Shown: positions 33,881 through 44,328, numbered from the stretch's first letter. The stretch: DNA of 64,000 nucleotides from Flavobacterium urumqiense (GCF_900108015.1 NZ_FNVP01000006.1:135982-199981); one strand, 5' to 3'. Translations and numbers: made by a program. The notes: generated by a model from the sequence alone, not told the origin.

Positions 33881-34231
33881 ATGGCAGATTTAATGAAATT
33901 CGTTCAAGACGAATTAGTAGCTAGAAAAGATTTCCCTGTATTCGGAGCTGGTGATACAATCACTGTTTACTACGAAATTAAAGAGGGTGAAAAAACTAGA
34001 ACTCAGTTTTTTAAAGGTGTTGTTATTCAAAGAAGAGGTTCTGCTAATACAGAAACTTTTACTATTCGTAAAATGTCAGGTGCTGTTGGAGTTGAGCGTA
34101 TCTTCCCAGTTAACTTGCCAGCTTTGCAAAAAATTGAAATCAACAAAAAAGGTGCAGTTCGTAGAGCTAGAATTTTCTACTTCAGAGAACTTACTGGTAA
34201 AAAAGCTAAAATTAAAGACAAAAGAAGATAG
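33881..34231 (+). CDS. rplS: 50S ribosomal protein L19
   Basis: This 116-residue ribosomal protein lies at the interface of the 30S and 50S subunits. The text FPVFGAGDTITVYYEIKEG, KTRTQFFKGVVIQRRGSANT, ETFTIRKMSGAVGVERIFPV and RRARIFYFRELTGKKAKIK is diagnostic. The length and the basic C-terminal end (KDKRR) are normal. The gene has its own strong promoter, a candidate leader RNA and a strong terminator, so it is expressed as a single-gene unit despite lying downstream of trmD. Confidence 0.98.
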   Translation: MADLMKFVQDELVARKDFPVFGAGDTITVYYEIKEGEKTRTQFFKGVVIQRRGSANTETFTIRKMSGAVGVERIFPVNLPALQKIEINKKGAVRRARIFYFRELTGKKAKIKDKRR

Positions 34232-34250
34232 TTTTATATCTCTTTATTAT

Positions 34251-34284
34251 AAAAAAGTCTCGACATTGTCGGGACTTTTTTTTT
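34251..34284 (+). terminator. Terminator of rplS
   Basis: A 14-bp stem (34251-34264 and 34268-34281) around GTCTCGAC/GTCGGGAC with one wobble pair and a 3-base loop, ending in nine T residues. It lies 19 bases after the stop codon. Confidence 0.9.
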
Positions 34285-34466
34285 GGCACAAATTAAAATA
34301 TGTTCCTTTATACTTTTTATAAGTTTTATTGAGTTTTTATTTGATAAAAAAATAATATTATATTTTTCATATTCTCTTTTAATTAGAACAAAAACAATAA
34401 TTTCATAATTCAATATAAACAAAAAAACTTAATGAAAACGTATTTCCTTTTACGATAACGTTTTAT

Positions 34467-34474
34467 TATATTTG
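34467..34474 (+). promoter_or_regulatory. -7 box TATATTTG of icd
   Basis: A perfect TAnnTTTG, 42 bases before the ATG at 34517. No TTTG was seen at the usual -33 distance. Confidence 0.55.
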
Positions 34475-34516
34475 TAGCCACGTAGTTAAAATAAATAAAT
34501 TACACATCAATACATT

Positions 34517-35740
34517 ATGACAAAAATTAAAGTAGCCAACCCAGTAGTTGAATTGGATGGAGATGAAATGACACGAATTATTTGGTCTTTTATTAAAGAA
34601 AAACTAATTCTTCCTTATTTAGATTTAGACATTAAATATTACGATTTAGGAATTGAAAATAGAGATGCAACTAATGATCAAATTACTATTGATTCTGCAG
34701 AAGCAATAAAGAAATACAATGTAGGGATTAAATGTGCTACCATTACTCCTGATGAAGATCGTGTAAAAGAATTTGGTTTAAAGAAAATGTGGAAATCACC
34801 AAACGGAACTATCCGTAATATTGTAGGTGGTACAGTTTTCCGTGAACCAATTATCATGAAAAATGTTCCTCGTTATGTACAAGGATGGACGCAGCCGATT
34901 GTTATTGGTCGTCACGCTTTTGGAGATCAATACAAAGCAACTGATACTGTTATTAAAGGTAAAGGAAAATTAACCATGACTTTTGTTCCTGAAGAAGGCG
35001 AAACAAAAACTTGGGAAGTTTACGACTATGAAGGTGATGGAGTTGCTATGGCAATGTACAACACGGACGAAAGCATTTATGGTTTTGCTCATTCTTCTTT
35101 CCAAATGGCTTTGACAAAAAAATGGCCATTATTTCTTTCTACTAAAAACACAATTTTGAAAGCGTATGATGGGCGTTTCAAAGATATTTTTGAAGAAGTT
35201 TACCAAAAAAATTATAAAACTCAATTCGTTGACGCAGGAATTACTTACGAGCACCGATTAATCGATGATATGGTTGCTTCTGTAATGAAATGGAGTGGCG
35301 GTTTTGTTTGGGCTTGTAAAAACTATGATGGTGATGTACAATCTGACACTGTTGCACAAGGATTTGGTTCATTAGGATTAATGGCTTCTGTATTAGTAAC
35401 TCCTGATGGAAAAACGGTAGAGGCTGAAGCAGCTCACGGAACAGTTACAAGACACTTTAGACAACACCAACAAGGAAAAGCAACTTCTACTAATCCAATT
35501 GCATCTATTTTTGCTTGGACTAGAGGATTGGAGCATAGAGGTAAATTAGACGAAAATCAACCATTAATTGATTTCTGTCATGCCTTAGAACAAGTTTGTA
35601 TCGACACTGTTGAAAGCGGAAAAATGACTAAAGATTTAGCGATGTTAGTTAAACCTGAAGGATTGACTGAAGCTGATTACTTGACTACTGAGAATTTTTT
35701 AGCAGCTATAAAAGAAAATTTAGATGCTAAATTAGCATAA
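34517..35740 (+). CDS. icd: NADP-dependent isocitrate dehydrogenase (eukaryote-like homodimeric type)
   Basis: This TCA-cycle enzyme oxidatively decarboxylates isocitrate to 2-oxoglutarate. The 407-residue sequence belongs to subfamily II, which is shared with eukaryotic cytosolic enzymes. Features are [14 protein letters not shown] near the N terminus, the KSPNGTIRN substrate loop, and [13 protein letters not shown]. The metal-binding [20 protein letters not shown] and [14 protein letters not shown] near residue 310 (coenzyme region) follow. It supplies 2-oxoglutarate for the glutamate synthase encoded at 53-59 kb. It has its own promoter box and terminator. Confidence 0.96.
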   Translation: MTKIKVANPVVELDGDEMTRIIWSFIKEKLILPYLDLDIKYYDLGIENRDATNDQITIDSAEAIKKYNVGIKCATITPDEDRVKEFGLKKMWKSPNGTIRNIVGGTVFREPIIMKNVPRYVQGWTQPIVIGRHAFGDQYKATDTVIKGKGKLTMTFVPEEGETKTWEVYDYEGDGVAMAMYNTDESIYGFAHSSFQMALTKKWPLFLSTKNTILKAYDGRFKDIFEEVYQKNYKTQFVDAGITYEHRLIDDMVASVMKWSGGFVWACKNYDGDVQSDTVAQGFGSLGLMASVLVTPDGKTVEAEAAHGTVTRHFRQHQQGKATSTNPIASIFAWTRGLEHRGKLDENQPLIDFCHALEQVCIDTVESGKMTKDLAMLVKPEGLTEADYLTTENFLAAIKENLDAKLA

Positions 35741-35761
35741 ACTATTTTCTTCATACATCAC

Positions 35762-35793
35762 AAAAGACAACCCGAAACGGTTGTCTTTTTTTT
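35762..35793 (+). terminator. Terminator of icd
   Basis: Perfect 11-bp stem AAAAGACAACC/GGTTGTCTTTT (35762-35772 and 35779-35789) with a 6-base loop and a T run. Confidence 0.9.
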
Positions 35794-35870
35794 ATCTTAG
35801 CAATACATTAACATTTGTTAAACAAGAATTAGCTTCCGTTTAATGACCTTTGTAAATCTAAATCTAAGAA

Positions 35871-38279
35871 ATGATTACTAAGCAAAATATTGCCTTTTTT
35901 ATTCTTTTATTATCTTCTCTGACTTCTTTTTCACAAGACACAAACATACGCGACCTCGCGAAGCAAAAATTCACGTTAAGCGGAATCATAACAGATGCGA
36001 ACAGTAACGAAACGTTAATTGGCGTAAACATTATTATCCCAGAGTTAAAAACTGGCGTTACTACCAATGAATATGGGTTTTACTCCATTACTTTACCACA
36101 AGGAATTTATGCAGTTCAAATCAGTTATTTGGGATACCAGAACATTGACGAATCCATAAATTTAAACCAAAACATAAAAAATAATTTTAAGCTATTCAGT
36201 AATGAAACGGCGCTGAAAGAAGTTATAATTATCGAAAATAAAACTAAAACTGACATTCGAAAACCAGAAATGAGCGTCAACAAACTCTCAATTTCCACCA
36301 TTAAGAGAATGCCGGTTGTACTTGGTGAAGTTGATGTTCTAAAATCTATTTTATTGCTTCCCGGTGTCACGAATGCTGGCGAAGGGGCTTCCGGATTTAA
36401 TGTTCGCGGTGGCGGTGCAGACCAAAATTTAATATTATTGGACGAAGCAACCATATTTAACTCCTCCCATGTTTTTGGTTTTTTCTCTGTTTTTAATCCG
36501 GATGCAATTAAAGATTTAAAGTTATACAAAGGTGGAATCCCAGCTCGTTTTGGAGGAAGGGCTTCTTCTGTATTGGATATTTATCAAAAGGACGGCAGCA
36601 GCAAAGGATTTCATGTCAATGGAGGAATAGGATTAATCTCCAGCAGGATTTTGGCCGAAGGACCATTAGTAAAAGACAAGGGTTCTTTCCTTATTGGTGG
36701 CAGAAGTTCCTATGCTCATTTATTCTTGAAACTGTCCGAAGAGCAAAAAAATAACGCTGCTTATTTCTATGATTTGAATGCTAAATTGAGTTATAAACTG
36801 AATCCGAAAAACAACTTGTATTTATCAGGATATTTTGGAAGAGATGTTTTTAGCTTAAACAAAAGTTTTACTAATATTTATGGAAACTCCACTTTAAATC
36901 TTCGTTGGAATCATTTGTTTTCAGATAAATTATTCTCTAATTTATCCCTGATTTATAGTGACTATTATTATGGTTTAGATCTTGATTTTGTAGGTTTTAA
37001 ATGGGATTCCGGCATCAAGAATTATAATATTAAATACGATTTCAAAAATTATATTTCAGATACATTCAAATTGAATTATGGTGTAAATGCTATTTATTAC
37101 GATTTTAATCCGGGAACCATCAAACCATCTGATGCCAATTCTGGAATTAATTTTGATCAATTAGATAAAAAATACGCTTTTGAACCCGCCTTATACATTA
37201 ATGCTGAGCATGAAATATCGGATAAAATATCACTTTCTTATGGACTTCGTTACAGCATGTTTTACCGTTTAGGACAATCAACCGTAAATATTTATGAAAA
37301 TGGGAATCCGGTAACATTCAATCCAAATTTACAGATTTATGAAAAAGCGACTCCTACAGGAACTAAATTCTATGACAAGAATAAAGTTGTGGAAAGTTTT
37401 AATAATCTGGAACCTCGTTTTTCATTTGCCTATCAAATCAATGACGACCAATCTGTAAAAGCCAGCTACAACAGAATGATTCAATATTTACAATTAATTT
37501 CAAATACCTCATCTCCTACTCCACTGGATGTCTGGACGCCAAGCGACAATTTTATAAAACCACAAATTGCTGATCAGGTAGCTTTGGGTTATTTCAAGAA
37601 TTTTAAAGACGGCATGTATTCACTTGAAGTAGAAACGTATTACAAGAAAGTGAAAAATCGATTGGATTATATTGACGGCGCAAATTTGATTGCTAACAAA
37701 GCCATTGAACAAGTGATCCTTAACGGCCAACTACGATCGTACGGATTAGAAGTGATGTTAAAGAAAAATGAAGGCAAATTGAACGGTTGGATTTCCTATA
37801 CTTTATCCAAATCAGAGCAACAAACTCCCGGACGAACAGCAGTTGAAACAGGAATTAACAACGGAGCATGGTACAATTCAGTATATGATAAATTACATAA
37901 TATTGCCATTACCAGTTCGTATAATTTGAATGAAAAATGGTCTTTTGGAGCCAATTTTTCTTTACAAACCGGACAACCCGTAACGTATCCAAATGGACAA
38001 TACGACTACCTTGGAATAACTGTTCCAAGTTATGGTTTGAGAAACAAAAATCGACTTCCGGCTTACCATCATCTTGATATTGCAGCAACATTGACACCAA
38101 GAAAAAATGCCGACAGAAACTGGAAAGGAGAATGGGTTTTTAGTATTTATAATTTGTACAATCGTAAGAATGCGGCCTCCATCAATTTCAGACAAAATAC
38201 AGATACAGGAGCTAATGAGGCGGTGAAAACTTCCATTTTCGGAATGGTTCCAGCCGTTAGTTATAACTTCAAATTTTAA
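35871..38279 (+). CDS. TonB-dependent receptor with N-terminal carboxypeptidase-regulatory-like domain
   Basis: This 802-residue outer-membrane receptor has a signal peptide (about 21 residues, cleavage before QDT). A CarboxypepD_reg-like beta-sandwich (about 35-110) has the usual FTLSGIITDANSNETLIGVN and YGFYSI. The plug domain (about 125-230) has VLKSILLLPGVTNAGEGASG and FNVRGGGADQNLILLDEATI, and a 22-strand barrel ends in a C-terminal phenylalanine. The next gene begins 2 bases after its stop and encodes a DUF4249 lipoprotein, a pairing common in Bacteroidota. The ligand is unknown. A near -7 box (GACCTTTG, one mismatch) is at 35844-35851. Confidence 0.93.
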   Translation: MITKQNIAFFILLLSSLTSFSQDTNIRDLAKQKFTLSGIITDANSNETLIGVNIIIPELKTGVTTNEYGFYSITLPQGIYAVQISYLGYQNIDESINLNQNIKNNFKLFSNETALKEVIIIENKTKTDIRKPEMSVNKLSISTIKRMPVVLGEVDVLKSILLLPGVTNAGEGASGFNVRGGGADQNLILLDEATIFNSSHVFGFFSVFNPDAIKDLKLYKGGIPARFGGRASSVLDIYQKDGSSKGFHVNGGIGLISSRILAEGPLVKDKGSFLIGGRSSYAHLFLKLSEEQKNNAAYFYDLNAKLSYKLNPKNNLYLSGYFGRDVFSLNKSFTNIYGNSTLNLRWNHLFSDKLFSNLSLIYSDYYYGLDLDFVGFKWDSGIKNYNIKYDFKNYISDTFKLNYGVNAIYYDFNPGTIKPSDANSGINFDQLDKKYAFEPALYINAEHEISDKISLSYGLRYSMFYRLGQSTVNIYENGNPVTFNPNLQIYEKATPTGTKFYDKNKVVESFNNLEPRFSFAYQINDDQSVKASYNRMIQYLQLISNTSSPTPLDVWTPSDNFIKPQIADQVALGYFKNFKDGMYSLEVETYYKKVKNRLDYIDGANLIANKAIEQVILNGQLRSYGLEVMLKKNEGKLNGWISYTLSKSEQQTPGRTAVETGINNGAWYNSVYDKLHNIAITSSYNLNEKWSFGANFSLQTGQPVTYPNGQYDYLGITVPSYGLRNKNRLPAYHHLDIAATLTPRKNADRNWKGEWVFSIYNLYNRKNAASINFRQNTDTGANEAVKTSIFGMVPAVSYNFKF

Positions 38280-38281
38280 TT

Positions 38282-39106
38282 ATGATGAACAAAATAATAC
38301 TCTTTTTAGTAATTGTAATGGCCCTGTTTTTAAATAGCTGTGAAGATGTTATTCCAGTAGATTTGAATAAAGCTGCGCCAAAATTAGTAATAGAAGCATC
38401 TATAAACTGGAAAAAAGGAACGTCAGGAAACCAACAAAAAATAACGCTGACTACAACGACTGATTTTTACAGCGCTATAATTCCAAAAGTTTCAGGAGCC
38501 ATTGTTTACATAAAAAATAGCTCTAACACTATTTTTAATTTTACTGAATCGGTAATAAAAGGAGAATACGTTTGCACTAATTTTATTCCTGTCTTAAATG
38601 AGATGTACACGTTGACTATCATTAGTAATGGTGCAACTTACAGCGCCAGTGAATCTTTAAAATCGGTCGCTCCAATAACAGAAGTCATTCAAAACAACAA
38701 TGGTGGATTCACAGGAAATTCCATAGAAATCAAAACTTATTATCTTGATCCAGCTAATGAAAAGAATTATTACCTCTACAAATACGTCTATTCAAACCAG
38801 GTAAAGTCGAATTTTTACGTAGATCAGGATGAATTTTTTAATGGAAACAAATTCTTTAGCATTTCCCAAAATAATGATTTGAAAGTTGGCGACAAGATAG
38901 AAGTCATCCATTATGGTATTTCAAAAGCTTATTATAATTACATGAGCGTTCTGGTCAGCATTGCCGGAAATAATGGCGGAGGTCCGTTCCAATCTCCGCC
39001 CGCAACAGTTCGAGGAAATATCGTTAACACCACCAATTCTGCGGATTATCCTTTGGGTTATTTTTCGGTTAGCGAAGTTGACATCAAAAATTACACGATA
39101 CAATAA
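38282..39106 (+). CDS. DUF4249 lipoprotein, partner of the TonB receptor
   Basis: The 274-residue product is an outer-membrane lipoprotein: hydrophobic signal (MMNKIILFLVIVMALF) and lipobox LNSC followed by EDVIPVDL. The block EDVIPVDLNKAAPKLVIEAS is the hallmark of DUF4249. Two beta-sandwich regions with KVSGAIVYIK and EMYTLTIISNG follow. Genes of this type sit directly after a TonB-dependent receptor, as here with 2 bases between the genes. By analogy with SusD-like lipoproteins it may capture or gate the ligand, but the family's function is not established. Confidence 0.88.
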   Translation: MMNKIILFLVIVMALFLNSCEDVIPVDLNKAAPKLVIEASINWKKGTSGNQQKITLTTTTDFYSAIIPKVSGAIVYIKNSSNTIFNFTESVIKGEYVCTNFIPVLNEMYTLTIISNGATYSASESLKSVAPITEVIQNNNGGFTGNSIEIKTYYLDPANEKNYYLYKYVYSNQVKSNFYVDQDEFFNGNKFFSISQNNDLKVGDKIEVIHYGISKAYYNYMSVLVSIAGNNGGGPFQSPPATVRGNIVNTTNSADYPLGYFSVSEVDIKNYTIQ

Positions 39107-39205
39107 GGAGCTTTTTTCAGCTATTCATTATACAAAACAGGTTCTAAACAGTTTTCTAGCCCGTATCAGGAACTTCCTTTGGTCGCTCTTCTACTGGCAC
39201 AAAAC
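39107..39205 (-). repeat. Dispersed intergenic repeat, copy C (inverted)
   Basis: On the minus strand it reads AGAGCGACCAAAGGAAG (39173-39189), a perfect 17-base match to 1356-1372 of copy A, and ends GAATAGCTGAAAAAAGCTCC. It starts directly after the stop codon of the DUF4249 gene. The rest of the gap to 39374 holds no recognised feature. Confidence 0.6.
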
Positions 39206-39374
39206 TAAAGTTTAAAACCTATTTTTTTTTAATGCAAACCTAGTTCACTGAACTCCGATAAAAATAGATGCATAATGCAGTAATCCAAGTTATTTCCATG
39301 AGGAGTAAAATGATAACTTTTATTTACTTTTACATCATAAATTTAAAATCAGCCACCCTAAATCTTACACCTTC

Positions 39375-40037
39375 ATGTCCTCACACCACATTGTTCGCGA
39401 CGACCAAGAACCAGCTTTAATAATTGCTAATGGCGCTGCATGTCATCCGGAATTATTAGGGCAATTATTAGAATGGTCTCCCTTGGTAATTGTATTAGAT
39501 TCTGCAATGGAAAGAGTCATGCAATTAGATATCAAAGTCGATGTGCTTTTAGGTGATTTCGACCGAGGATTTAATCCAGAAAAATATAAAACCTCCCAAT
39601 ATCCCATAGAGATTATCCATACTCCGGATCAGGATAAAACTGATCTGGAAAAAGCATTTGATTATTTAATTCAAAAAAAAATTCCAGCCGTAAATGTAGT
39701 TTGGGCAACTGGCAGAAGAGCAGATCATACGATAACCAATTTGACAAACATTGTCAGATATCGAGATTTATTAAAAATTGTTATTCTGGACGACCATTCA
39801 AAAATATTTTTGTTACCCAACAAATTTGAAAAATGGTACACAGCAAATACGCCTATTTCTCTAATTCCTATTGGCCATGTCACTGGAATTCATTCTGACA
39901 ATTTATTTTATCCATTGAAAGATGACAGTTTAACTATTGGCTACAGAACCGGAAGCAGCAATCATGTCACCAAAGATGGAATTGTCACTATTGAACATCA
40001 ACAAGGTGATTTATTGATGATGGAATGTATAGATTGA
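39375..40037 (+). CDS. thiN: Thiamine pyrophosphokinase
   Basis: This 220-residue cytosolic enzyme transfers pyrophosphate from ATP to thiamine, giving thiamine diphosphate. The conserved sites are VDVLLGDFDRG, HTPDQDKTDLEKAFDYLI, and WATGRRADHTITNL. A C-terminal beta domain follows (GHVTGIHSDNLFYPL, then YRTGSSNHVTKDGIVTIEHQ), which binds thiamine in the dimer. There is no transporter or thiamine riboswitch nearby. The length is typical for the bacterial enzyme. The start is an ATG with a short, ordinary leader. Confidence 0.9.
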   Translation: MSSHHIVRDDQEPALIIANGAACHPELLGQLLEWSPLVIVLDSAMERVMQLDIKVDVLLGDFDRGFNPEKYKTSQYPIEIIHTPDQDKTDLEKAFDYLIQKKIPAVNVVWATGRRADHTITNLTNIVRYRDLLKIVILDDHSKIFLLPNKFEKWYTANTPISLIPIGHVTGIHSDNLFYPLKDDSLTIGYRTGSSNHVTKDGIVTIEHQQGDLLMMECID

Positions 40038-40109
40038 TATTAAAATAGAAATTTTTATCCTCTTTTGTTTATTAAATTCATCTTCTGATTTTGACAAAAA
40101 GAGATTGCC

Positions 40110-40117
40110 TACCTTTG
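40110..40117 (+). promoter_or_regulatory. -7 box TACCTTTG of rlmF
   Basis: A perfect TAnnTTTG ending 16 bases before the ATG at 40134. A TTTG lies at 40090-40093, 16 bases upstream, the same spacing as in front of trmD. Confidence 0.65.
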
Positions 40118-40133
40118 CACCGAAATATAAAAA

Positions 40134-41078
40134 ATGAAACCGAAAACAATTACCGAAAAAATTAACATACATCCGAGAAATCTTGATAGATTTGGGTATA
40201 ATTTTGAACAATTGATCAAAGAAAATCCCGAATTAAAAAATTTTGTTGCTGTAAATGAACACAATATAGAAACTATCGATTTTAGTAATCCAGCTGCTGT
40301 AAAAGCATTAAACAAAGGATTATTGATCAATCATTACGACATAAAAGATTGGGACATTCCTAAAAACTATCTTTGTCCCCCCATTCCTGGAAGAGCTGAT
40401 TATATTCATTATCTAGCTGATTTATTAGCTTCAAGCAATAACGGAATCATTCCAGAAGGAGAATCAGTTCAAGGTTTAGATATCGGTATTGGTGCGAATT
40501 GTATTTACCCGATAATAGGCAATGCTGCTTACGGCTGGAGTTTTGTCGGTACTGACATTGATGAAAATGCTATTCAAAATTGTAAAAAAATTATTGCTGC
40601 AAATCCAAAGTTAATTGACACGGTTAGTTTACAATTACAAACGGAATCCCGTTTTATTTTTAAAAATATAATCACTCCCGAAGACAAATTTACTTTCACT
40701 ATTTGCAACCCTCCTTTCCATGCTTCGCAGGATGAAGCTACAAAAAGTTCGGTGCGAAAAATAAACAATTTAGAAAACACAAAAACCACAAAACCCGTTT
40801 TGAATTTTGGCGGACATAATGCAGAGTTGTGGTGTGAAGGTGGCGAGTTAGGTTTTGTTACACAAATGATTTACGAAAGTGCTAAATATCCAATGCAATG
40901 TTTGTGGTTTACTACTTTGGTTTCCAAAAAAGACAATCTTTCCAGTATTTACAAAACGTTAAATAAAGTTAGTGCGGTAGCGGTAAAAACAATTGATATG
41001 GCTCAAGGCCAAAAAACAAGCCGGATAGTTGCCTGGACTTTTTTGAGCGAGACCCAACAGAAAGCGTGGAAATTTTAA
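40134..41078 (+). CDS. rlmF: 23S rRNA (adenine1618-N6)-methyltransferase
   Basis: RlmF uses S-adenosylmethionine to methylate A1618 of 23S rRNA. The 314-residue sequence has IHPRNLDRFGYNFEQL, IPGRADYIHYLADLL and the glycine-rich SAM-binding VQGLDIGIGANCIYPIIG. TDIDENAIQ and the N6-methyltransferase motif ICNPPFHAS follow. The size is close to the E. coli enzyme (YbiN, about 308 residues). The gene has its own promoter box and is not in an operon. Confidence 0.93.
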   Translation: MKPKTITEKINIHPRNLDRFGYNFEQLIKENPELKNFVAVNEHNIETIDFSNPAAVKALNKGLLINHYDIKDWDIPKNYLCPPIPGRADYIHYLADLLASSNNGIIPEGESVQGLDIGIGANCIYPIIGNAAYGWSFVGTDIDENAIQNCKKIIAANPKLIDTVSLQLQTESRFIFKNIITPEDKFTFTICNPPFHASQDEATKSSVRKINNLENTKTTKPVLNFGGHNAELWCEGGELGFVTQMIYESAKYPMQCLWFTTLVSKKDNLSSIYKTLNKVSAVAVKTIDMAQGQKTSRIVAWTFLSETQQKAWKF

Positions 41079-41295
41079 GCAACATTTTTCATTCTCATTA
41101 TTATTGCTTGTTCTCAAAAATTATCTACCATAAGATAATTATCATATTTTAAAATAACGAACAAATCTTTTTATTTTTCCTATTAAATAATTCAAAAAAT
41201 TGATAATATATCAATTAGCATTTTTAGTGATTATTTTATAAAAATTAACGTTATTTTAGTAGTAATTTAGCCGTTACAATCTTAAAAAACCAAAA

Positions 41296-44200
41296 ATGAA
41301 AAAATTATTTTTTATTCTAACCTTTCTTTTTTCGGCAGGCTTAACTGCCCAAGAAATGAAAGTTTCAGGAGTCGTAACTGATGAGTCTAATGGTACTTTG
41401 CCAGGTACCACTGTACTCCTTAAAGGAACTACCAAGGGCACAACTACAGATGCTGACGGTAAGTTTACAATTACTGCAAAAACAGGGGATGTTTTACAAT
41501 TTTCATATGTGGGACTGGAAACTAAATCGGTAACCGTAACAGGAATTACATTAAACGTTACTTTGATGGGAAGCGGAGAAACATTACAGGATGTTGTAGT
41601 AATAGGTTCCCGTAATCCTACAAGAACGGTCACAGAATCTGCTGTACCAATTGATGTGATCAGCATGAAAGAAATTGCTTCACAAGGACCACAAGTTAAC
41701 TTAAATCAAATTTTGAATATGGTTGCACCATCGTTTACATCAAATACTACGACTGTAGCTGATGGAACGGATCACATTGACCCTGCGCAACTAAGAGGTT
41801 TAGGTCCAGATCAAGTATTGGTATTGGTTAACGGAAAAAGAAGGCATACTTCTTCTTTAGTAAATATTAATGGTTCCCCTGGAAGAGGTTCTGTAGGAAC
41901 GGACTTAAATGCAATTCCTGCTTTTGCTATCGAAAAAATCGAAGTATTAAGAGATGGAGCTTCCGCACAATATGGTTCTGATGCTATTGCAGGAGTAATC
42001 AACATTAATGTAAAGAAAAATACCAATAAATTAGATGTCGCTCTTTTTGGAGGAGGAAATGCTTCAAAAGGAGCTAATGACCACACTGGTGGTATTGACG
42101 GTGCTAATTACCAATTAGACTTAAATTATGGAACAGGTCTTGGTAAAGAGAAAAGTTTTATCAATGCAACCGCAAGCTTTCAACTTAGAGATGCAACAAG
42201 TAGAGCTAACGATGTCACAGGAAATTTATTAAATGCCTATAATGCGGTTGAACAAAGAGCCACTGCTGCTGGAACTAATATTAATGCTCTTTTCGGGAAC
42301 ATTACCAATACTCCAAATACTGCTCAAATACTTACAACAATAAAGCAATATGCTCCACAAGTAAGCTATTTTACAGCGGCGCAACAAACGGCCATAACCG
42401 GAGCTGCCACTATTTCTCAAATGCAAACGGCATTAAATTTTGATGCTACAGCTGGAGAATTAGCGTATAGAGGTCTTGAAAGAAAAGATTTTAATATGAG
42501 AGTGGGACAATCTTCTTTGAAAAGCGCGCAATTCTTTTTGAACGCCGCTTACCCAATCAATGATAAATTAGAAGTGTATGCGTTTGGCGGAACTAGCTAT
42601 AGAACTGGAGAAGCTGCAGGTTTTTACAGAAAACCAAATCAAGCCAGATCATATACCGGTTTATATCCAAACGGATTTTTGCCAGAGATTCATTCTACAA
42701 TCGGCGATGTATCAGTAGCCGCTGGTCTTAGAGGTCTTTTATTCGAAAATTGGAATTTTGATTTAAGTAATACTTTTGGAAAAAATACTTTTGACTATAA
42801 TATTGAAAACACGGTTAATGCTTCCTTAAGAGAAAAATCTGCTACTCAGTTTGATGCTGGAGGTTTAGGTTTCTCTCAAAATACTACCAATTTTGATATG
42901 AATAGAAAATTTGATGTTATGAAAGGGCTGAACGTTGCGTTTGGTGCTGAATACAGACATGAAAACTTTAATATCACTGCTGGTGAACCAGATTCATATA
43001 ACCTATACGACATCAATGGAACAGTAGTTACGGGGACAACACCTGCTAATATTAAAGTTACTGATTTTTACGGTGCTAATAGACCAGGTGGAGCACAAGT
43101 ATTCCCAGGTTTCAGACCCGCAAATGCAATTGACAAGGGACGTAATAGTGTAGCTGTTTATACTGATTTAGAATTAGACCTTACTGACAAATGGTTAGTT
43201 AATGGCGCGCTTCGTTTTGAGAATTATTCTGATTTTGGAAATACAACTAATTTCAAAGTGGCATCTCGTTACAAACTGACGAATAATATCAATTTACGTG
43301 GGGCCGTTTCAACAGGATTTAGAGCGCCATCGTTACATCAGATCTATTTTAATTCAACAGCGACTCAATTTGTAGGCGGTGTCCCATTTGAAGTTGGAAC
43401 TTTTAGCAATGATTCTCCAGTTGCAAAAGCTTTAGGAATTCCAACATTAAAACAAGAAGAATCTAAAAGTGCCAGTGTTGGATTTACTGCAAAAATACCT
43501 GACGCAAATATTACTTTAACAGCTGATGTCTATGTTGTTAAAATAAATGACAGAGTTGTTCTTACGGATCAATTTACTTCCAATGCTGTTACAAAACCTT
43601 ATTTTGATGCCGCAGGAGCAACTGCAGCAACTTTCTTTGCGAATGCAATTGACACGGAATCAAAAGGAATTGATGTTGTAATTAGCCATAAAACAAGTTT
43701 AGGTGAAGGCTTATCTTTAAAAACTGATTTATCTGGTACTATTTCTAATACAAAAAGAGTCGGTTCAATTCACGCATCACCAATATTAGAAGCAGCAGGC
43801 CAAATAAACAAATACTATTCTGAATCCTCAAGAATTTATCTTCAAGAAGCAGTGCCAAGAGTTAAAGCAAATTTAACCAACTCACTTGCTTATAAAAAAT
43901 TTGATTTCTTCTTGAGAAACGTTTATTTTGGTGAAGTAACTGATCCAAACATAGCTGATGCAAATGGAGACGGAACTATCAATGCAATTGTTGTAAATGG
44001 AAAAGTAGTTGAAAACGAGCACCCAGTATGGGCTGCAAAAATCATTACTGATTTGTCAGTAGGATTTAAAATTACTACTGCAACAAAAATTGTTGTAGGA
44101 GCAAATAATATTTTTGATATTTTTCCAACTTTCAATTTAGGACCTCAAACAATTGCAAAAAGAGCTTCTGGAATTGATGCAAATGGAGCTGTAACTTATT

Positions 44201-44328
44201 CCCCAACTACTTCTTCAAATAATTACATTGATTTATCTAATGCAAATCAATTTGTATATTCAAGAAACACATCTCAATTTGGTCAAAACGGTCGTTTTGT
44301 TTTTGCCAGATTAAGCTTCAGTTTCTAG
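41296..44328 (+). CDS. TonB-dependent receptor with CarboxypepD-like N-terminal domain
   Basis: This 1010-residue outer-membrane receptor begins with a signal peptide (MKKLFFILTFLFSAGLTA, cleavage before QEM). A carboxypeptidase-regulatory-like domain (about 20-100) carries VSGVVTDESNGTLPGTTVLL. The plug (about 110-235) contains LRGLGPDQVLVLVNGKRRHT and IEKIEVLRDGASAQYGSDAI followed by AGVINI. A long barrel ends in the C-terminal Phe (FARLSFSF). The plug resembles iron-complex/cobalamin-type receptors rather than SusC. No SusD or DUF4249 partner follows, and the ligand is unknown. A loop near residue 890 has DANGDGT, an EF-hand-like calcium pattern. A strong terminator closes the gene. Confidence 0.93.
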   Translation: MKKLFFILTFLFSAGLTAQEMKVSGVVTDESNGTLPGTTVLLKGTTKGTTTDADGKFTITAKTGDVLQFSYVGLETKSVTVTGITLNVTLMGSGETLQDVVVIGSRNPTRTVTESAVPIDVISMKEIASQGPQVNLNQILNMVAPSFTSNTTTVADGTDHIDPAQLRGLGPDQVLVLVNGKRRHTSSLVNINGSPGRGSVGTDLNAIPAFAIEKIEVLRDGASAQYGSDAIAGVININVKKNTNKLDVALFGGGNASKGANDHTGGIDGANYQLDLNYGTGLGKEKSFINATASFQLRDATSRANDVTGNLLNAYNAVEQRATAAGTNINALFGNITNTPNTAQILTTIKQYAPQVSYFTAAQQTAITGAATISQMQTALNFDATAGELAYRGLERKDFNMRVGQSSLKSAQFFLNAAYPINDKLEVYAFGGTSYRTGEAAGFYRKPNQARSYTGLYPNGFLPEIHSTIGDVSVAAGLRGLLFENWNFDLSNTFGKNTFDYNIENTVNASLREKSATQFDAGGLGFSQNTTNFDMNRKFDVMKGLNVAFGAEYRHENFNITAGEPDSYNLYDINGTVVTGTTPANIKVTDFYGANRPGGAQVFPGFRPANAIDKGRNSVAVYTDLELDLTDKWLVNGALRFENYSDFGNTTNFKVASRYKLTNNINLRGAVSTGFRAPSLHQIYFNSTATQFVGGVPFEVGTFSNDSPVAKALGIPTLKQEESKSASVGFTAKIPDANITLTADVYVVKINDRVVLTDQFTSNAVTKPYFDAAGATAATFFANAIDTESKGIDVVISHKTSLGEGLSLKTDLSGTISNTKRVGSIHASPILEAAGQINKYYSESSRIYLQEAVPRVKANLTNSLAYKKFDFFLRNVYFGEVTDPNIADANGDGTINAIVVNGKVVENEHPVWAAKIITDLSVGFKITTATKIVVGANNIFDIFPTFNLGPQTIAKRASGIDANGAVTYSPTTSSNNYIDLSNANQFVYSRNTSQFGQNGRFVFARLSFSF

